A stretch of 20,134 nucleotides of DNA, taken from contig JAKAME010000021.1 of assembly GCA_021813025.1 (NCBI GenBank), positions 1 through 20,134 of the forward strand. The letters are read 5' to 3'. Positions within the stretch are counted from its first letter, which is position 1, and every line of letters starts with the position of its first letter. This document shows positions 1 to 7,000 of this stretch, piece by piece. The stretch is from Microcaldota archaeon (GTDB taxonomy: Archaea > Micrarchaeota > Micrarchaeia > Anstonellales > Anstonellaceae). Position numbers and translations under genes: made by a program. Below the pieces are notes generated by a model. The model had not been told where the DNA came from. It worked only from the letters and a program-made list of their open reading frames with translations, and did no database searches.

Positions 1-270
1 GTGCTGGAGCAGAAGCAGCCCCACTCCGGGCTCATCAAGTGCGTCAAAATCCAGCTCATCAAGAACGGCAAGACAATAACGGCCTTCGCCCCCCGCGACG
101 GCGCCATCAACTACATCGACGAGCACGACGAGGTGACCGTGGACGGGCTTGGAGGCTCGCAGCGCGGGCAGATGGGCTCGATTCCCGGCGTGCGCTACAA
201 GGTCATCAAGGTCAACGGCGTTGACTTGCAGATGCTGCGCACCAAGAGGAAGGAGAAACCAAAGAGGTAG
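1..270 (+). CDS. rps12: 30S ribosomal protein uS12 (S12), 3' part
   Basis: This is the C-terminal 89 residues of the small-subunit decoding-centre protein S12, of the archaeal/eukaryal S23 type. The gene runs off the left edge, and the leading GTG is best read as an internal Val codon because the archaeal family has about 50 more residues upstream. Recognisable family segments are the KCVKIQLIKNGK stretch, PRDGAIN, the IDEHDEV block, and the IPGVRYKVIKVNGV block followed by a basic tail. The usual PNSA decoding loop reads P-H-S-G here, at residues 7-10 of the fragment. The gene ends in TAG, 18 bases before uS7, which is the conserved rpsL-rpsG order of the str operon, so the two are very likely co-transcribed. 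The identification is firm; the missing 5' part is not in the window. Confidence 0.95.
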   Translation: MLEQKQPHSGLIKCVKIQLIKNGKTITAFAPRDGAINYIDEHDEVTVDGLGGSQRGQMGSIPGVRYKVIKVNGVDLQMLRTKRKEKPKR

Positions 271-288
271 AGGATTTAGGCGATTCTT

Positions 289-897
289 ATGGTCGAAAAA
301 TTGTTTGGAAAATACGAGCTGGACACCGTCACGGTCTCCGACCCGTCTCTGGTTGGCTACATCAACCTCACGCCGGTGGTCATTCCCCACTCGTTCGGGC
401 GGCAGGCCAAGGCCCCGCTGGGCAAGCGCAAGGTCAACCTGGTTGAGCGCCTCTGCAACAAGCTCATGCGCGGCGGCACCGGAGTGAAAACTTCGGGCAA
501 AGTGATTCGCACCGACGGCCGCCTTCAGGGGCAGAAGACAAAGGCCATGAAGGTCGTCGAGGAGGCAATGGGCATAGTGGCCAAGCGCACCGGCAAGAAC
601 CCGGTGCAGGCCCTTGTGGATGCGGTGCAGAACTCCGCCCCACGCGAGGACTTCACTCGCGTGTCTTACGGCGGCGTGTCGTATCAGGTCGCCGTGGACG
701 TCTCGGCCTCGCGCCGACTTGACATGGCTTTGCGCAACATCACGCTTGCAGCCATTATGGGCGCCTTCGCCAACAAGAAGACTCTGGCCGAGGCGCTGGC
801 TGGCGAGCTTGAGATGGCCGCCAAGGGCGACGCGCAGTCGAGCTATGCGATAAAGAAGCGGGATGAAACCGAAAGAATGGCCAGAAGCGCAAGGTAG
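289..897 (+). CDS. rps7: 30S ribosomal protein uS7 (S7)
   Basis: This 202-residue protein is the small-subunit head protein S7, which nucleates assembly of the 16S rRNA 3' domain and lines the E site. The length is normal for archaea, which have an N-terminal extension over bacterial S7. Visible family features are PHSFGRQAKAPLGKRKVNLVERLCNKLM near the N-terminus, the GKNPVQALVDAVQNSAPRED segment in the middle, the tyrosine-rich YGGVSYQVAVDVSASRR loop, and a basic C-terminus ending ERMARSAR. The ATG follows uS12 by 18 bases, with weak purine-rich motifs (GAGG at 270-273 and TTAGG at 276-280) upstream. In most archaea elongation factor 1A and S10 follow. Here the gene is closed by a hairpin plus T-tract and followed by a surface-protein gene, so the str cluster ends here. 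Confidence 0.96.
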   Translation: MVEKLFGKYELDTVTVSDPSLVGYINLTPVVIPHSFGRQAKAPLGKRKVNLVERLCNKLMRGGTGVKTSGKVIRTDGRLQGQKTKAMKVVEEAMGIVAKRTGKNPVQALVDAVQNSAPREDFTRVSYGGVSYQVAVDVSASRRLDMALRNITLAAIMGAFANKKTLAEALAGELEMAAKGDAQSSYAIKKRDETERMARSAR

Positions 898-917
898 AGC
901 GCTCAACCTTTTCTCTT

Positions 918-981
918 GGCGCGCTCGGGTGCGCGCCTGTTCTTTGCTTTTATTTTTCTCTTTTATTTTTCATCTTTTTTT
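918..981 (+). terminator. GC hairpin plus T-rich terminator after uS7
   Basis: A perfect 7-bp stem, GGCGCGC (918-924) with GCGCGCC (931-937) and a 6-base loop, is followed by an interrupted T-rich tract from 938 to 981 containing runs of four to seven T. T-runs alone can terminate archaeal RNA polymerase; the GC stem makes it resemble an intrinsic terminator. Placement directly after the uS7 stop and before the TATA box of the next gene supports a transcription-unit boundary. Confidence 0.75.
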
Positions 982-1027
982 GCGCCAATTTCCACTGCCG
1001 TGCAGCAGGCATGCCGCCCGACGATGG

Positions 1028-1037
1028 CTTTAAATAT
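1028..1037 (+). promoter_or_regulatory. TATA box of the giant surface-protein gene
   Basis: CTTTAAATAT lies in an otherwise GC-rich stretch about 50 bases before the start codon. Archaeal TATA boxes sit about 25 bases upstream of the transcription start, so initiation would fall near 1060. That leaves a leader of roughly 25-30 bases containing the GGAGG at 1075-1079. Confidence 0.65.
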
Positions 1038-1074
1038 CTCACATCCGTTGCAACATCGGGAACCAGACGAGTGT

Positions 1075-1079
1075 GGAGG
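1075..1079 (+). promoter_or_regulatory. Shine-Dalgarno deciding the GTG start at 1088
   Basis: GGAGG ends 8 bases before the GTG at 1088. The alternative ATG codons at 1142 and 1145, which would give a shorter signal peptide, have only an AGGT at 1124-1127 further away, so the GTG is preferred. Confidence 0.55.
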
Positions 1080-1087
1080 CCTAATCC

Positions 1088-4000
1088 GTGACGTTGTTCA
1101 ACGCACACCTGACCGACCGGGTCAGGTTTCTACCGCTCGGCATGATGAGATGGCTGCTGGCTTTCGCCATTCTCTCCTCCGCCTCTTACGCGCTCACCAG
1201 CGTTTCGTCCTGCCAGAATCTTTCAGTAGCCGGCGAAACCTACCAGCTCACGGCCAACATCTCGGTCAGCGGCTTCAACTGCATCAACGTCACGGCAGCC
1301 AACGTCACCCTCGACTGCGCAGGCTTCAACATCACCGGCTCGAACGCCAGCGGCAAATACGGCGTCTATTCAACCAAATCAAACACCACCGTGCGCAACT
1401 GCGGCCTGCGCGACTGGGACGCCTGCATCGACTACGAGACAGGCGCGAATGACGGCTTCATCATCAACAACACCTTCAATTCCACTGCGGCCACCAACGG
1501 CGCCATATGGCTGCAGGGCGTCAACAACATCTTCGTGGCCAACAACACCGGCTACGCCGCCCTCTACGGCGTGGCCTATGTCTTCAATTCCGACAACAAC
1601 CAGTTCTACAACAACACCGCCAATTCCACCAACCGCTACGCATTCCAGTTCCCCGGCGGCTCGGACAACAACATAGTGGAAAACAACACCCTCTACTCCT
1701 TCGACTGGTTCGTCATCGTGCTCCACGGCGCTACGGCCAACAACAACAACACCTTCCGCAACAACACCATAACCGCCGGAAGCGGCACCAACCTTACGGA
1801 CGGCATCAGCGTCCAGGTGGGCGAAAACAACACAATCGACTGCCGCGGCGCCTCAATCACCGGCCCCAACACCACCGGCACCTACGGCGTCTATTCCGCC
1901 CAGCCCAACACCACCATAATGAACTGCAGCGTCTCGCAATTCGAGCACGGCATCACCCTGACGTCCGCAGCCTCTTCCTCAACCGTCACTTACAACAACC
2001 TCACCTCAGTAGTCTGGATTGAGAACAACGCCAGCTCAAATGTCTTTAACACCTCCGCGACGGGCAACATCTACTACTTCCCCAACGGCACGGCCAGCTG
2101 GAGCGTATTCAGCATCTATTCCACCTCCGGCGGCACCTGGGCCAATGCAGGGGCAAGCCGGCCATTCAACGCGACTACGGTCGGGGCCAACTGGAGCGGC
2201 TCCGGCTCAGACTGGTTCCCATTCACCCTGATTTCAACAAGCGTCAGCGGCTGCCAGAACCTTTCGGCCATTGGAGTGTCCTACGCCCTCTCCCAGAGCG
2301 TTTCAGCCAACGGAACCACCTGCTTCAACATAACTGCGGCCAACGTCAGCCTCGACTGCGCAGGATACAGCATCACCGGAAACAACTCGTCATCGGCCGC
2401 CGGCATCAATTCAAGCGGTCTCAATTCCACAATCCGCAACTGCCGCATCATTTTCTTCGAGACAGGCATGGTGCTGGGCGGCAACCAGTCCACTGCGGCC
2501 AACAACACCCTCATAGGCTTCAACTCCTCCAGCGGCTACGAGAACTGGCTGGCGGCCAACAACACGAACGCCTCCAACAACCTCAACTGGCTCTCCGCAG
2601 CGACCCGAATGCCCACTGCCTCCTACGGCATCATCGCCAACGGCTCCAACTCCCTCATCGCAAACAACACAATCAGCTCCTTCCAGCACGGCATCTCGGT
2701 CTATCCGGCCGTCAGCATGGGTGCGTGGGCCGACACGCTCGCCACCATTCCATCCACCCTTGGCGACAGGCCGGCCCTGTTCGCGGCAGGCGACTCTCTC
2801 TACATCATAGGCGGATACACCGGCAGCGCCTTCTCCAACAAAATCTACCGCGCCCCCATCACCAGCCCCACTGCTTGGGCCGACAGCGGCTCCACCACCC
2901 CCACCGCGCTTGCCTACCTCCAAAGCCCGATAATAATAGGCGACTACATCTACATGTTCGGCGGCTTCAACACATCCGCGCGCAGCACCACCATCCTGCG
3001 CGCGCCCGTCTCCAACCCCACCTCGTGGGCAGACACCGGAGCCGACCTTCCAATCGGCATCATGTCCGGCCATACGGCCGTCATCGGCGACTACGTCTAT
3101 CTCTTCGGCGGCAACAACGGCAGCTACACCAATTCCATCCTGCGGGCCCCGGTCTCAAACCCCCTGAGCTGGAGCGTCACCGGCTCCACCATTCCCGACA
3201 CCATAGGCGTCGGCACCGTCGTGGTCATCGGCGACTACGTCTACCTCCTTGGAGGCTATTCTTCGGCCGTTCTCAACACAATCTACCGCGCCCCTGTCTC
3301 CAACCCCCTCTCATGGTCCAACACCAGCGCCACCCTGCCCGTGGCCCTCTGGGCCTCGCATGCGGCCATCATCGACGATTACGTCTATCTTTTGGGCGGA
3401 GGCACCAGCGCCACCACCTACACCAACGTCGTCTACCGCGCCCCCCTCTCCAATCCCACCGCCTGGGCCGACAGCGGCATCACCCTTCCAAGCAATCTGG
3501 GCTTTGCCCTGAATTACGTCGGCAACGGCCGCGCATACACTCTGGGCGGCGAAACCGCCAACGCAGTCTACACCAACAAAATCTATTCCTCCCCCATCTA
3601 CCTTTACAACAACTCCGGCACCTCCGTCATCAACAACACAATCAGCTCAAGCGGCACCGGCAACTCGACCGCCATATGGATGCGCGGCCTCTCGGGCACA
3701 ATCACGAACAACACCGTGCAGGCCGCCACGACGGCCTACGTGTCCGACTATGCGAACACCACCGTCTTCAGAGGCAACAACGTCACCGCCTCGGTCTGGC
3801 ATGACGAATGGGGCAACCGGACGAACTACTACAACTCATCCTTTGCGGGCAACATCTATTATTTCGCCAGCGGCACGGCCTCGTGGGACGTGCTTGACAT
3901 CACGGCGACGAGCTCTCCGGGCTGGGCGGACGCCGGCTCCGCGCGGCCTCTCAATGCCACCACCGCCAGCGGCTACTGGAAAGGGAACGGGCAGGACTGG

Positions 4001-7000
4001 TTCCCCTGGACGGAAACCGTCACTTCCGGCACCATGACAATAGGCTATCCGCTCAACTACACCATTGTCCAGCGCTTCAACTCCACCACCGGCGAGATAA
4101 GGATTGTGGGAACCTACACCTCCGCTCCGACGGCGATTGAGGCCAGCTTCAACGGGGGAGCCTTCCAGACAATAAACGCCTCGCCCTCGGGCGGAGCATT
4201 CAGCGGAGCCCTCAACGCCTCGGTGGGGCAGGGCAGCCTCACCGTCCGCTTCACCAACTCGCACGCCACCAACGCGACCACGTACAACGTTTCAATCGGC
4301 GACCTCTATGTCGCCTACGGCCAGTCGAACTCCATAGGCGCCGGCGTCAACCTCACCTCCTCCTCCACCGGCCTGCTCTACTATCCGGTCGTTTTCGACT
4401 CGTTCTCCGCCAAGAAATGGAAATTCGCCCAGGACCCGTTCAGCATAGACTGGGGCATGGGCAACGGCAGCGTCTATCCAACGCTGGGCAACTATCTGGT
4501 GGGCAACTTCTCGGTTCCGGTAGGCTTCATGTCGGTCGGCTGGGGCGGGCAGCAGATAGCCGGCCTCATGCCCGGCTCCTCCAACTGGACGCGCGCGGTG
4601 GCAGACATCGACCGCGCCACCAACGGCACGCGCAAAATCAAGGCCTTCCTCTATCTGCAGGGCGAGAGCGACACCCCGAACGGCTCCACGGTGAACGGCG
4701 TCTACGCCACGTGGTACAGCAACATCTCCACGATGGCCAACGCCGTCAATTCCACCTTCAATGCCACCATGATGGTCGCCTCCCTGGGCGGCTATGCAGA
4801 CGCGGGCACGCGGACCAAGCTTGACAACGTCCGCCGCGCCCAGCAGGACACGTGGCTTGCGGGAGGCAACTTCACGCGCTTCGGGCCGCTCACCTACGAC
4901 ATCGCCCACCTGCTGAACACCAACCATTTCGAAACCGACAACGAGATGAAGGCGCTGGCCAGGCGCTGGTATTACTCCATCGGGGAGGCGTTCTACAACC
5001 TCAGCGGCACCACCGCCCCCAACATCACGGCAGTCTACCGGGTGAACAACACCACCATCCGCCTCGTGTGGAACAACAGCATCGCCATCACCAAGTGGGA
5101 GGGCACTTCCTCGTCGCTGGCCAAGGGCATCTTCGTGATGGACGGCGCCAGCAACCTTACCGACGCCAACGTGTCGTCCACCAACATCAGCGGCTCGACC
5201 ATAGACTTCAACTTCAACTGCACTGCCGGCCTCGGCTCCACCCTCTACGTCTGGTACGGCAGCTTCAACGACGCTGTCGACCAGCCGGTCATCACAGGCA
5301 CCACGAGCTACCTGATTCCGGCCAGGCCGTTCTACAACATGACGGCCGGGGCCGTGCCGTCGCCGTCTTCCAACATCACCGTTTCGGCCCTCTCCGCCGT
5401 CCCGTCCTCGCCCTCGAAATCCACCAACCTGTCCTGCAATGTCACTATCACCGGCCCGAATTCGGACTACAACGTCAGTTACGAGTGGTACAAGAACGGC
5501 GCCAACCAGAGCGCCCTGGCGGGCAGCATCATAGGAGTGCTGAACAACACGGCCAGCCTCGTCTCGAACCTGACGGCCGGCAATTTCACCAAGAACGAGA
5601 ACTGGTCGTGCCGGGTCAATGCAACCAACGGAAGCGTCCAGACTGGCTGGAACATGTCTGCCAACGTCACCATCGCCAATTCCGCCCCGGCAATAGCCAG
5701 CGCCATCTCGTTCACCAACGCCTCGACCGGCCACTGGTTCTATGCAAACGCCACTGCCTCTGACGCCGACGGGTCGGCGGACATCGCAAGCTGGAACGTC
5801 AGCGCCAGCTCCGGCTCATGCGCCAACTACTCCAACAGCACCTCAGGCAACAACCTCACAGTCATATTCAACTGCTCAGGCACGGCCCTGCAGTCCGCAA
5901 CCGTCAACATAACCTTCATCGATTCCAGCGCGGCGAGCGCCTCCACATCAGACTCGAATTCCTATCCAAACAACGCCCCAACCAACCCAACCGGCCTCCT
6001 GCCCAACGGGAGCGAAACATTCAGCGATTCTGCCGCCAACAACATCTCAGTCAACTGGACCAACAGCACGGACGCGGACGGGGACTCCATCACATACTGG
6101 CTCTATTACTCATCGGACGGGGGCGCCACCTACTCTCTCATAGCCAACACCACTTCCAACCCGTACGGATGGAACAGCACCGCCCTGTCCTCAGGCTCGG
6201 GCTACCGCGTGCGCGTCTATGCAAACGATTCCTACAATGTCTCTGCAAATGTCTCCTCCTCGGCCAACTTCACAATCGCCCACAACACGCCTCCAATCAT
6301 CAGCGCCCTTGCCGTCGCCCCCTCCAGCCCGACCGAGCTCTCCAACCTCACCTGCAACATCACGGTGACTGATGGCGAGAACGCCACCCTCACAATATAC
6401 TACAACTGGACAAAGAACGGCGCCAACCAGCCGGCCCTTAACGGCTCCACTGCCGCAAGCAACAACACCAGCACGCTCATTTCCACCCTGCTCTCCGGCA
6501 ACCTCAGCGTCGGCGACAACTGGTCCTGCGCCGCCATCGCTTCAGACCTGCAGTCAAACTCCTCGCTCAATTACACCTCCAACGTCACCGTCCTGAACAG
6601 CTCCGCAGTCTCGTCCTGCCAGAACCTCTCGGCCTCCAACACAATCTACACGCTGGGCCAGAACATCTCGGTAGTCGACGCCACCTGCTTCAACGTCACG
6701 GCCGCAGGCGTCACCCTCGACTGCGCAGGCTACAGAATCAACGGCAGCAACATGACCGACACCTACGGGGTCTATTCCAACCAGAGCCGGACCACGGTTC
6801 GCAACTGCATTATCAGCAATTTCAGCTCGGAAATATACCTCAATGGCGCCAGCAACGCGGTGATAACCAACAACACCCTGAACAACTCGTTCAGGCAGGG
6901 ATACTCCCTCATAGCCATAGGCGGGGCAAGAAACCTGACCATGACCTCCAACTCCGTTTCACGCTCCCGGCTGGGCTATGGCATCTACATTGAGGAAGAC

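Noticed and set aside
1..3. GTG at base 1 as the true start of uS12
   Set aside because: Archaeal uS12 is about 140-147 residues and the conserved N-terminal part is missing, so the GTG is an internal Val codon at the window edge.
916..1452. 178-residue plus-strand frame with a hydrophobic Phe-rich start
   Set aside because: The Phe-rich stretch is a translation of the T-rich terminator. The frame runs through the TATA box and into the surface protein in another frame.
2718..3600. Regularly spaced repeats as a possible CRISPR array
   Set aside because: The period of 144-150 bases encodes in-frame Kelch-like units with varied codons. It has no short identical repeats separated by unique spacers.
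2725..3804. 359-residue plus-strand frame inside the Kelch region
   Set aside because: It is a His/Arg/Pro-rich shadow of the Kelch repeats in another frame, with no independent motif or ribosome binding site.
4292..5734. 480-residue open frame on the minus strand opposite the surface protein
   Set aside because: It lies wholly antisense to a clearly coding region with domain motifs. Its Gly/Val/Arg/Asp-rich composition is what the complement of an AAC/GCC/ACC-rich gene produces.
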